DNA of 6,845 nt, taken from contig PXDP01000411.1 of NCBI GenBank assembly GCA_003565035.1, positions 1 through 6,845 on the forward strand, written 5' to 3'. Source of the stretch: PVC group bacterium (lineage in GTDB: Bacteria; Verrucomicrobiota; Kiritimatiellia; SS1-B-03-39; UBA6053). Every line of letters begins with the position of its first letter. The stretch's first letter is position 1. Shown piece by piece: positions 1-6,277 of the stretch. Below the pieces are notes generated by a model. That model worked only from the letters and a program-made list of their open reading frames with translations. It was not told the origin of the DNA and did no database searches. A program made the position numbers and the translations under genes.

Positions 1-26
1 GGGGTCCGGGGCGCGCCCCGGACCCC
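1..26. repeat. Perfect 26-bp GC-rich palindrome
   Basis: The first 26 bases are a perfect inverted repeat with no spacer; each arm is GGGGTCCGGGGCG or its complement. The centre contains the 8-bp palindrome GGCGCGCC (10-17). As RNA it could fold into a stem of about 11 bp with a 4-nt loop. No T-run follows on the + strand, so a classical intrinsic terminator for a gene entering from the left is not supported in that direction. It sits at the edge, so the full element may extend outside the window. It could be a dispersed hairpin repeat, a terminator for an upstream gene, or a protein-binding site; the sequence alone does not decide. Confidence 0.75.
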
Positions 27-83
27 GGTGAACGCGGGCGAGATGCTGTTTTCCCTCTCAACCGGAGGGTGCTCTCCGTGGTT

Positions 84-193
84 ATCCTCTTCACAAACCG
101 TTTTCTTTCATACCTTTCAAAAACCATACACGCTTTTTTATATCATCTTCCTCTGAAAGATCTAAGAAATCTCACTTCTGAGTCGTCTTTCTT
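84..193 (+). promoter_or_regulatory. AT-rich leader upstream of the sigma-factor operon
   Basis: This stretch is markedly richer in A and T than the coding DNA around it, with T-rich and pyrimidine-rich runs, as expected for a promoter and 5' untranslated region. The best sigma-70-like pair I can find is TTTCAA (115-120) with TATATC (139-144) at an 18-bp spacing, but the match to consensus is poor (3/6 and 4/6), so it is only a candidate. No clear ECF-type promoter (AAC at -35, CGT at -10) could be placed with confidence, so autoregulation by the encoded sigma factor cannot be claimed. No Shine-Dalgarno sequence is visible before the GTG at 194. Confidence 0.35.
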
Positions 194-703
194 GTGTTAA
201 CCAGACATACTCACCCCGTGGACCTGACCGAACTCATGAACCTCCATGCCCCCTCACTGCACCGCTATGCCGCGCGGCTCCTCTGTGATGCCGATACCGC
301 CCGCGACATCGTGCAGCAGGTCTTTATCCGCCTCAGTCAGCTCGGCGAAAGCAAACAGCCCGCACCCGGCGCCGCCAAATCCTGGCTCTACCGCTGCACC
401 CACAATCTCGCCGTGGACACCATCCGGGCCGAACAGCGGCGCAAAAAACTGCATGAAGAGCACGTTCGACGCAAATCGCTCGACCAGTCCCCCCCCTCAT
501 CCGGAAAACTCGAACAGGTCCTGCACTTGATTGACCGTCTGGACGAAAAATCCAAAAGTGTTCTATTGCTGCGGCTGCAGGAAGGGCTCAGCTACCGTGA
601 AATTGCCCAGACGACCGGTCTGAAAGACGGACATGTCGGCTATCTCCTGCATCACGCCGTCCGCCAGCTCACGGAATGGCTGCAAGAGGAGGACCGCGCA
701 TGA
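194..703 (+). CDS. ECF-type RNA polymerase sigma factor
   Basis: An extracytoplasmic-function sigma factor of 169 aa, a normal length for the family, which would direct RNA polymerase to a small regulon in response to a signal. Region 2 spans about residues 12-86: DADTARDIVQQVFIRL (32-47) matches the core-binding helix, and WLYRCTHNLAVDTIR (64-78) matches the -10 recognition helix. A linker (about 87-107) leads to region 4 (about 108-160), with a helix-turn-helix around GLSYREIAQTTGL (131-143) for -35 binding. The start is uncertain: GTG at 194 gives a complete region 2 but has no ribosome site. GTG at 218 (residue 9) is a fair alternative; ATG at 236 (residue 15) would begin inside region 2. 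The stop overlaps the next start (ATGA), a translational-coupling arrangement typical of sigma/anti-sigma pairs. The target promoters and signal cannot be read from the sequence. Confidence 0.9.
   Translation: MLTRHTHPVDLTELMNLHAPSLHRYAARLLCDADTARDIVQQVFIRLSQLGESKQPAPGAAKSWLYRCTHNLAVDTIRAEQRRKKLHEEHVRRKSLDQSPPSSGKLEQVLHLIDRLDEKSKSVLLLRLQEGLSYREIAQTTGLKDGHVGYLLHHAVRQLTEWLQEEDRA
687..692 (+). promoter_or_regulatory. Strong ribosome-binding site for the anti-sigma gene
   Basis: A perfect AGGAGG lies 7 nt before the ATG at 700, inside the last codons of the sigma-factor gene. It fixes the start of the second gene at 700 rather than at in-frame codons further upstream. It is the best Shine-Dalgarno in the window, whereas the sigma gene itself has none, so the anti-sigma protein may be made at least as efficiently as the sigma factor. 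Confidence 0.85.
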
Positions 704-1470
704 GCCCCGAACTGCAAGACCCCAAATGGACCGCATATCTGCTCGACGAACTGCCCGAAACCGAGCGCCGCGCGATTGAACAGGACCTGGCCGCTCAACC
801 CGAACTGCGGAGCGAACTCGAAGCCCTCCGCAACACGCTCGAACTGACCCGGCAGGCCCTGGGCGAACCGGTCACCGGTCAGAACGCCATCACAGACCAT
901 TGCCGCCAGGCACTCCCGCTTCGCACCCGCAAAACTCCGCTCCGTTTCGTGCTGCCCACCGCCCTCGCCGCCGGACTCGCGCTGTTTCTGGGACTCAACG
1001 CCCTCCTTCCCGGACGCCAGGCCCCGGTCAAGGTGCTGGACGAGGCAGGGCATGAGCTTGGGGGCTTTGCCGCTGAGGGTCGCATCATTCCCCAATCCAC
1101 AGAGGTGCTGGAGCTGAATGCTGAACCCGAACCTCTGCTGCTCAGAGAAAACACTGTTATCGAGTGGCAAGCGCGGCCGACAGTGGAAGCCGCCCCGGCC
1201 TCCCCGCCGCCTGCGCCCGCCCGGGCCAGAAGCCTCCACCGCTCGTTTGCCGCCGATGAACAGGAGGTGGATGCCTTTGCCGCTCCCGGAGAACCTGCCG
1301 CCGACGTTGAACTCCGCGCCGAATCCCCTGCCCCCGCCGCCACCGTCATGGAATCCCAAGCGATCGGGGACCCCGAATCTCCGGAGGAAGAAGAGGAAGA
1401 ATGCGATGCGGCCGGGAAAGACAAAGAGGAAAAAGAAGATGATGCTTGCCAGACGAACAAAGCCGACTAG
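700..1470 (+). CDS. Probable membrane-anchored anti-sigma factor (zinc-less)
   Basis: A 256-aa single-pass membrane protein, inferred to hold the upstream sigma factor inactive. Residues 7-57 form a helical N-terminal domain (DPKWTAYLLDELPETERRAI, 7-26) resembling anti-sigma domains found at the N-terminus of VWA (YfbK-like) proteins in Planctomycetes and Verrucomicrobia. It lacks the HxxxCxxC zinc motif of zf-HC2 anti-sigma factors. One hydrophobic helix (about 83-103) follows a basic stretch (R75, R77, K78, R82), placing the N-terminus in the cytoplasm. Residues 104-256 would be exported: a low-complexity region rich in Ala and Pro (162-215), then a very acidic Glu/Asp/Lys tail (226-249). 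No VWA, beta-propeller or other sensor fold is recognisable. The start is fixed by AGGAGG and the ATGA overlap with the sigma gene. The anti-sigma role rests on context and the N-terminal pattern; no binding is demonstrated. Confidence 0.72.
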   Translation: MSPELQDPKWTAYLLDELPETERRAIEQDLAAQPELRSELEALRNTLELTRQALGEPVTGQNAITDHCRQALPLRTRKTPLRFVLPTALAAGLALFLGLNALLPGRQAPVKVLDEAGHELGGFAAEGRIIPQSTEVLELNAEPEPLLLRENTVIEWQARPTVEAAPASPPPAPARARSLHRSFAADEQEVDAFAAPGEPAADVELRAESPAPAATVMESQAIGDPESPEEEEEECDAAGKDKEEKEDDACQTNKAD

Positions 1471-1479
1471 GCTTTTCGT

Positions 1480-2976
1480 ATGAGCGAATCCCCTTTTGAA
1501 AACCTTCCGAATACCGGCAAAACCCCGAAAGATGACTACAAATCGGAGATTCCGGGCTTGCGGAATCAGTTGGTCGCCCTGCAGCAGGAATTACGGGGCT
1601 CCAAGCGCTCGGTGATGGTGGTTTTCGCCGGAGTGGACGGCGCCGGCAAACATGAAATGGTCAACACCCTCAATGCCTGGATGGATCCCCGCGGCATTGC
1701 CACCCATGCCTATCTCAAGCCAACCCCGCTGGAACAGGAGCGCCCCCCCTTCTGGCGCTATTGGCGGGATCTGCCGGCCCATGGCCAAATCGGCCTCTAT
1801 CTCAGTGCCTGGTATTCCCTCCCGCTTCTGCACCGCGTCCGACGTCAGATCGGCGATGCCGAATTCCAATCCGCTCTCGATGAAATCGCCCGCTTCGAAA
1901 AAACCCTCGCCGACAACGGGGTGATCCTCATCAAAATCTGGATGCATCTCGATAAAAAAGCGCAGCGAAAACGACTGAAAAAACTCTCCAAAAATCCCGC
2001 CACCGAATGGCAGGTCAAACCCGGCGCCTGGGAAAACTGGGGCCTCTATGACCGCTTCATCACCTATTCCGAAGAAATCATCCAAACGTCACAGGCCTCC
2101 GGGCAGCCCTGGACCATCATTGACGGCAAACGCAAACGTACCCGGACCCTTTCCGTGGCCCATGCCCTCCTCGATCAGGTTTCCCGGGCGCTCGCGGATG
2201 CACCGGCGGCCGAAGGAAAATCCGCCGCCGCCTGGAAAAAAGCCATGTCCGGCAAACGCGGCAGTCTCAGGAAAATGGACCTCTCCCACAAGCTGGAGCG
2301 CGACGAATACAAAAAAAGACTCAAAAAGCTGCAACGCAAACTCTATCAGCTCCAGCACCACGCACACGTCGCCGGCATCTCCACCGTTCTGGTGTTCGAG
2401 GGCCAGGATGCCGCCGGCAAAGGCGGTGCCATCCGGCGGCTGGTGCAGGGCCTCGACGCCCAGGAATATCAAGTGATCCCCATCGCCGCCCCCACCCGCG
2501 AAGAGCTTGCCCATCACTACCTCTGGCGCTTCTGGCGTCACCTCCCCCGCGCCGGACGGGTCACCATCTTTGACCGCTCCTGGTACGGCCGCGTTCTGGT
2601 GGAGCGGGTCGAGGGCTTCGCTCAACCCGCCGAATGGCAGCGCGCCTACCGGGAAATCAATGAATTTGAACAGCAGCTCACCCATCAGGGCGTCGTGCTG
2701 CTCAAATTCTGGATTCAAATCGACAAAGATGAGCAGCTCAGCCGCTTCGAAGAACGGCAGAATACTCCCTATAAATCCTGGAAAATCACCGAAGAGGACT
2801 GGCGCAACCGCGAAAAATGGACCCCCTACGAGCACGCCGTTGACGACATGGTCTCACTGACGCACCTCCCCCACGCCCCCTGGGTCCTCGTGGAAGGCAA
2901 CGATAAAGCCCATGCCCGCGTCAAAATCCTCCAAACCGTCTGCAACCATCTCGAAGCCGCCCTCGCAAAAAGCTGA
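1480..2976 (+). CDS. pap: Polyphosphate:AMP phosphotransferase (two-domain PPK2, class II)
   Basis: A 498-aa cytoplasmic enzyme predicted to transfer phosphate from inorganic polyphosphate to AMP, giving ADP. It has two tandem PPK2 domains, the architecture of characterised AMP-specific class II enzymes such as PA3455, and a similar length. In the C-terminal half (about 270-498) the catalytic parts are intact: Walker A GQDAAGKGG (308-316), Walker B FDRSWYGR (364-371) and a basic lid (RFEERQNTPYKSWKIT, 422-437). The N-terminal half (about 22-240) keeps a Walker A-like GVDGAGK (51-57), but the place of FDRSWY reads YLSAWY (107-112), so it is probably structural. Such asymmetry is normal for two-domain members. 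ATG 1480 lies 9 nt after the anti-sigma stop, with a weak AGG at 1469-1471, so it is probably the third gene of the operon. Nucleotide preference (AMP versus ADP) is inferred from architecture. Confidence 0.92.
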   Translation: MSESPFENLPNTGKTPKDDYKSEIPGLRNQLVALQQELRGSKRSVMVVFAGVDGAGKHEMVNTLNAWMDPRGIATHAYLKPTPLEQERPPFWRYWRDLPAHGQIGLYLSAWYSLPLLHRVRRQIGDAEFQSALDEIARFEKTLADNGVILIKIWMHLDKKAQRKRLKKLSKNPATEWQVKPGAWENWGLYDRFITYSEEIIQTSQASGQPWTIIDGKRKRTRTLSVAHALLDQVSRALADAPAAEGKSAAAWKKAMSGKRGSLRKMDLSHKLERDEYKKRLKKLQRKLYQLQHHAHVAGISTVLVFEGQDAAGKGGAIRRLVQGLDAQEYQVIPIAAPTREELAHHYLWRFWRHLPRAGRVTIFDRSWYGRVLVERVEGFAQPAEWQRAYREINEFEQQLTHQGVVLLKFWIQIDKDEQLSRFEERQNTPYKSWKITEEDWRNREKWTPYEHAVDDMVSLTHLPHAPWVLVEGNDKAHARVKILQTVCNHLEAALAKS

Positions 2977-2983
2977 CCGCCCA

Positions 2984-3062
2984 TTTCCGATCATCGGAAA
3001 ACCCGGCCTGGACATTTCCGATCATCGGAAAACCTGACCCAAAGGTTTCCGATCATCGGAAA
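2984..3062. repeat. Three identical 17-bp palindromes at 31-bp period
   Basis: TTTCCGATCATCGGAAA occurs at 2984-3000, 3015-3031 and 3046-3062. Each copy has 8-bp arms around a single central C, and all three have the same central base on the + strand. Starts are exactly 31 bp apart, close to three helical turns, with unrelated 14-bp spacers. The array takes up 79 of the 95 bases between two convergent genes, beginning 7 nt after the pap stop and ending 9 nt before the comEC stop. Each copy contains GATC. As RNA each could form only a short 6-bp stem with a 5-nt loop and no U-run, so an intrinsic terminator is a poor explanation. A dimeric DNA-binding protein or a dispersed intergenic repeat family fits better (inference). 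Confidence 0.95.
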
Positions 3063-3071
3063 CGGTCCGGT

Positions 3072-5354
3072 TCAGTCGATCTGCGTGCCGCGGGTGAGGT
3101 CGAAGCGGAGTGTCCCGCCTTCGTGCAGCCGCCAGAGGGGGATGTCTTCGCGGCGGACGCGAATTTCACTGAGCTGTCGGGCTTCGCCGGGACCCGCGTA
3201 CTCCTGCGCCGCAAAAACAACCGCCTCCGGATGCAAAGCCCTCAGAAATGGCGCGGAGGCTGACGGAACCCGGGGACTGTTTGCCGCCAGCAGCAGGCGG
3301 GTGGGCGGCAGCAGATCTCTGGCGAGCATCTCCGCTTCCACCCGCTCGTCAGCACCGCCCATGACAATCATGGAGGCAAAGCCCCGGCTGAAGCGCAGCA
3401 CCAGGCTTCGGTTCCCCGCCGCCCGCGCGGTCCAGTCCGCCGGAGGCCACAGCACATCCACTTGCCAACCTCCCAGCACGAAGGTGTCGCCGGCCTCCAG
3501 GGGGATCACCGCCCAATCCGCGTAAAGCGGATGGCCGGCATCCGGCCGGGCCACGTAAATCCGGCGGGGGGTATGGGATGCGTGTAACGCCTCAAGTCCC
3601 TGCACATGTGCGCGGTTGGGATGGGTCAGAAATAACGCCTCCACCCGGTTCACCCCCTCCGCCTGCAGGGCCCCGGCCACCGCGCGTCCGCTCCAGTCCG
3701 AGCCGGCATCGATCAAAATCGTTCCCCGCATCCCGGCCCGGAGCAGGCTGGACTGGCCCCGGTCCGCATCCAGCACCAGCAGTTCCGTGCGCGTTTGATG
3801 CTGGGTCCAGCGGGTGACACTGAATCCAAGCGCGATCAGTCCCAGTGCCAGGCAGATCCGGCGGGTTTTGCGGACACGGAAGGCCAAAATGGGCAGTCCG
3901 TACAGGGCCGTGATCTGCCACAGGGCCGGGGAACGGACCCAGAGCACGCCGCCAGGAACCGTTTCCAGAAAGGCCACCCATTCCAGCAGGGCCCGGGCAA
4001 TCAACCGGGCCGGGAACATCGCCGCCGCCGCAAAAGGAGTGGGCAGGCCCAGAAAAAAGAGCCCCGGGAATCCGCAGGCCAGCAGCAGAAAAGCCAGCGG
4101 TACCGCGAGAACATTCCCGAGCAGACCGATCGGGGAGAAAAGGTTGAACGTATACGCGGTCAGAGGGGCGGCAAACACAAAGCACAGAAACGAAACCGCG
4201 AAGGTGTCGCACACGGGCCAGAGGAGTTTTTCTTTCCACCAGGGCCACTGTACCTCGGGCGGGGCCCAGGGATCTCCGCGCAGAGCCGCCGCCAGCCGGG
4301 TCTGGAACAGGGCCCCCACCGCCAGCAAGCCGCCCACGAGCAGGAACGAGAACTGAAACCCGATGTCGAAAAGTTGTTCCGGAGCCCAGGCCAGCAGCAA
4401 AAAAAGGGCAAGCGCAAACGCGTTGCGGGGATTGGCGCGCCGGTAAAAGAACGGCGCGGAGATCAGACAGCCGGCCATCAGCAGCGCCCGCAGCGCCGAG
4501 GCCCGGAATCCGGTGGCGGCGGTGAACAGAAACAGCACCGGAATCACCGCAAACGCGCGGTGGCGGTAGGGAATCCCCAGTTGACGGCAGACCCAAAGAA
4601 GCATGGCGGTTAAGATGCCAAGGTGCAAACCACTCACCGCAAAAATATGGATCAAACCCGTCCGCGCAAACGCGGTGGCCCAGGCATCGTCCACGTCACC
4701 GCGACGGGCAAGCAGCAGGGCCTGCAGGACATCGCCCGCTTCGGGATCCGCAGCCGTGATGCGGGCCAGCCGCTGCGAAAGCCCGGACCGGGCACTGTAA
4801 AAGCCGCGTTGCAGACCGCGCCCCGGAGGTGCATCCAGTAAGACAAGCTGTTCTGAATCCGTCCGCAGCAGCCAGTCCGCGCGGCGCAGGCCGGTATAGG
4901 TGAGCGAACGCGGTTCAAGACGTCCCCGGGTGCGCCATCGCGTGCCTGGCAGCAGACCTTCGGGGATGGGACCGTCAAACCGGAGCTGGGCCCGGGCTGT
5001 GACAGATTCCCATTGTGGCAGATACTGCACCGCGCGGATGCGGACCGGCACGCGGGTGCCATACGCACCGCTGACCGCATCGCCGGCCACATCAAATTCT
5101 AGTGCCACATGGGTCGCCTCGGGCGGAATCACCCGCCGGAGATCATTTGCGGGGGGATGAAGCCGCCAGGCGGCCAGCGGCAAAAAGACCGAAACCATCA
5201 GCAGCGGCCGGACCGGAAATCGGCGCAGCAGCAGGAGCATCACTGCCGGCAACAACACCAGCACCGGGTGAAATGGAATCCAGTGGGCCGCAAACGCGGC
5301 CGGGAGCATGGCGGCCGCCAAATCCGGAGCCTTCATGCGCACCGACGGCCTCAC
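3072..5354 (-). CDS. comEC: ComEC/Rec2-type DNA internalisation protein, degenerate C-terminal domain
   Basis: A 760-aa inner-membrane protein predicted to form the channel that carries single-stranded DNA into the cytoplasm during natural transformation. Order: N-terminal membrane helices (about 13-63); an OB-fold-like DUF4131 region (about 78-175); the Competence membrane domain (about 205-512) with the hallmark HIFAVSGLHLGI (236-247) and LLGNVLAVPLA (411-421); and a metallo-beta-lactamase-like domain (about 523-715). That last domain departs from consensus: HxHxDH reads HPNRAH (578-583), the GD before the late helix reads GGAD (666-669), and the HHGS position reads ANSP (691-694). It is unlikely to bind two metals. 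Length is normal and the frame is intact, so it is not an obvious pseudogene. The start is open: GTG 5354 (10 nt after the thiD stop), GTG 5342 (GAGG 6 nt before it) or ATG 5336 are all possible. Probably co-transcribed with thiD. Confidence 0.92.
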   Translation of the reverse strand: MRPSVRMKAPDLAAAMLPAAFAAHWIPFHPVLVLLPAVMLLLLRRFPVRPLLMVSVFLPLAAWRLHPPANDLRRVIPPEATHVALEFDVAGDAVSGAYGTRVPVRIRAVQYLPQWESVTARAQLRFDGPIPEGLLPGTRWRTRGRLEPRSLTYTGLRRADWLLRTDSEQLVLLDAPPGRGLQRGFYSARSGLSQRLARITAADPEAGDVLQALLLARRGDVDDAWATAFARTGLIHIFAVSGLHLGILTAMLLWVCRQLGIPYRHRAFAVIPVLFLFTAATGFRASALRALLMAGCLISAPFFYRRANPRNAFALALFLLLAWAPEQLFDIGFQFSFLLVGGLLAVGALFQTRLAAALRGDPWAPPEVQWPWWKEKLLWPVCDTFAVSFLCFVFAAPLTAYTFNLFSPIGLLGNVLAVPLAFLLLACGFPGLFFLGLPTPFAAAAMFPARLIARALLEWVAFLETVPGGVLWVRSPALWQITALYGLPILAFRVRKTRRICLALGLIALGFSVTRWTQHQTRTELLVLDADRGQSSLLRAGMRGTILIDAGSDWSGRAVAGALQAEGVNRVEALFLTHPNRAHVQGLEALHASHTPRRIYVARPDAGHPLYADWAVIPLEAGDTFVLGGWQVDVLWPPADWTARAAGNRSLVLRFSRGFASMIVMGGADERVEAEMLARDLLPPTRLLLAANSPRVPSASAPFLRALHPEAVVFAAQEYAGPGEARQLSEIRVRREDIPLWRLHEGGTLRFDLTRGTQID

Positions 5355-5364
5355 GGGATCTCAA

Positions 5365-6174
5365 TTAGAGAAGGGTCCCGAAATTCATCGGACTGTGATG
5401 CCCGATATGCCAGGAGTTCTTCAGGCCCTGATAAACCAGCTTTTTGGCCTGATCGACTGCATCCGTGATCAGCAGTCCCTTGGCAATATTCGCGGTAAGT
5501 GCCGCGCTGAAGGTACAGCCCGCGCCATGGTTTTCCGAAACCGGAAGCCGGGGCAGCACGAATTCATAAAGCTCTCCCTCGTCGCAGAGGATGTCCACGA
5601 CATCGTCCCCGCGCAAATCGCCGCCTTTGGTGACGCAGGCGACATCGAATTTCTCCGAAATCACTCTTGAGGCCTTGCGGAGATCCTCGAGGTTTCCAAT
5701 CGGGAACCCGGCAAGGATTTCCGCCTCGTGCAGATTGGGGGTCACCACCCGGGCCAGTGGGAGCAGGCTTGAGGTCAAAGCGTCCACAGCATCACTGTCC
5801 ATCAGCCGGGCACCCGTAGAGGAGATCATGCGGGGATCCACCACCAGAACGGGAATCCCGCAGGCTTCATCCGCCTCACAGGCAACCATCACCAGCTCGC
5901 GGGTGGGGAGCATCCCGGTTTTGGCGGCCGAAATAGGAAACCCGTCGCTCACGGCCATGATCTGTTCCATCAGCACGCTGCCCGGTACCGGATGCACCTT
6001 GCGAAGTTCGCTGGGGGTTTGGGCGGTGACGGCGGTAATCGCGCAGGTCCCGAAAACATCCAAAAAGGAGAATGTTTTCAAATCGGCCTGCACGCCGGAG
6101 CCGGCACCGCTGTCGGAACTGGCCAGTGTCAACACCACCGGCACATCGGAATTTGCAAAATCAAAAGCTGTCAT
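5365..6174 (-). CDS. thiD: Hydroxymethylpyrimidine/phosphomethylpyrimidine kinase
   Basis: A 269-aa cytoplasmic kinase of the ribokinase-like ThiD family. It phosphorylates 4-amino-5-hydroxymethyl-2-methylpyrimidine and then its monophosphate, supplying the pyrimidine diphosphate used by ThiE to make thiamine phosphate. Visible hallmarks: LASSDSGAGSGVQADLKTF (17-35) for the N-terminal substrate site, ITAVTAQTP (46-54), AAKTGML (83-89), VVDPRM (111-116), VVTPNLHEAEIL (143-154), a KGG (183-185) and the anion-hole motif HGAGCTFSAAL (216-226), where most relatives have HGTGC. Length is normal. ATG at 6174 has only a weak GAG 8 nt upstream. No other thi gene is in the window and no THI-box riboswitch was recognised in the 103-base gap before it, so thiamine regulation is not supported here. 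It reads leftward into comEC with a 10-nt gap. Confidence 0.95.
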   Translation of the reverse strand: MTAFDFANSDVPVVLTLASSDSGAGSGVQADLKTFSFLDVFGTCAITAVTAQTPSELRKVHPVPGSVLMEQIMAVSDGFPISAAKTGMLPTRELVMVACEADEACGIPVLVVDPRMISSTGARLMDSDAVDALTSSLLPLARVVTPNLHEAEILAGFPIGNLEDLRKASRVISEKFDVACVTKGGDLRGDDVVDILCDEGELYEFVLPRLPVSENHGAGCTFSAALTANIAKGLLITDAVDQAKKLVYQGLKNSWHIGHHSPMNFGTLL

Positions 6175-6277
6175 GCCCTGTCTCTAGCCTGAAAAAGGCA
6201 CCCAGGTCGAGACGATTCGTTCAGGAATAGAAAATCCCGGACTTGCTCAACCGCCTCAAACCTGATTAGGGAGCCCC
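6175..6277. promoter_or_regulatory. Divergent promoter region between thiD and aroA
   Basis: Because thiD runs left and aroA runs right from this 103-base gap, both promoters are expected here or just inside the genes. I could not place a convincing -35/-10 pair on either strand. The TTGAGC on the minus strand (near 6243-6248) is followed only by a poor -10. The gap looks too short for a full THI-box riboswitch together with two promoters, and no such motif was seen. Confidence 0.4.
6268..6273 (+). promoter_or_regulatory. Ribosome-binding site of aroA
   Basis: AGGGAG lies 4 nt before the ATG at 6278. The spacing is a little short but acceptable, and it supports this start over the in-frame ATG 18 codons later (6332), which would cut into the substrate-binding N-terminus just before the Lys-Ser pair. 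Confidence 0.6.

Noticed and set aside
63..78. Small hairpin CGGAG/CTCCG in the leader, considered as a terminator or attenuator
   Set aside because: Only a 5-bp stem with a 6-nt loop and no T-run directly after it.
1..156. Frame 1 of the + strand is open from the left edge to a stop at 154-156, possibly the end of an upstream gene
   Set aside because: It runs through the palindrome and an AT-rich leader, and its translation shows no domain or gene-like composition; it is too short to support.
652..1483. Open frames overlapping the anti-sigma gene on both strands (652-1359 minus, 879-1460 minus, 1118-1483 plus)
   Set aside because: Low-complexity Ser/Gly/Pro-rich translations without domains; the anti-sigma frame has a perfect ribosome site and the ATGA overlap.
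2089..2835. 248-aa minus-strand open frame inside pap
   Set aside because: Antisense shadow of a conserved PPK2 catalytic domain, with no family features of its own.
2984..3062. Three repeats with spacers, considered as a small CRISPR array
   Set aside because: Repeats are 17 bp and spacers 14 bp, both well below CRISPR sizes; the repeats are near-perfect palindromes and no cas gene is present.
3592..4613. Long open frames overlapping comEC (minus-strand 3592-4596 and plus-strand 3795-4613)
   Set aside because: They lie wholly inside the well-supported comEC gene, have the Gly/Pro/Arg- or Gln-rich composition of GC-rich shadow frames, and show no recognisable domain.
6175..6277. Possible THI-box (TPP) riboswitch before thiD
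   Set aside because: No conserved TPP motif such as CUGAGA with a matching ACCUGAUCUGG-like segment was seen on the minus strand, and the space is short.
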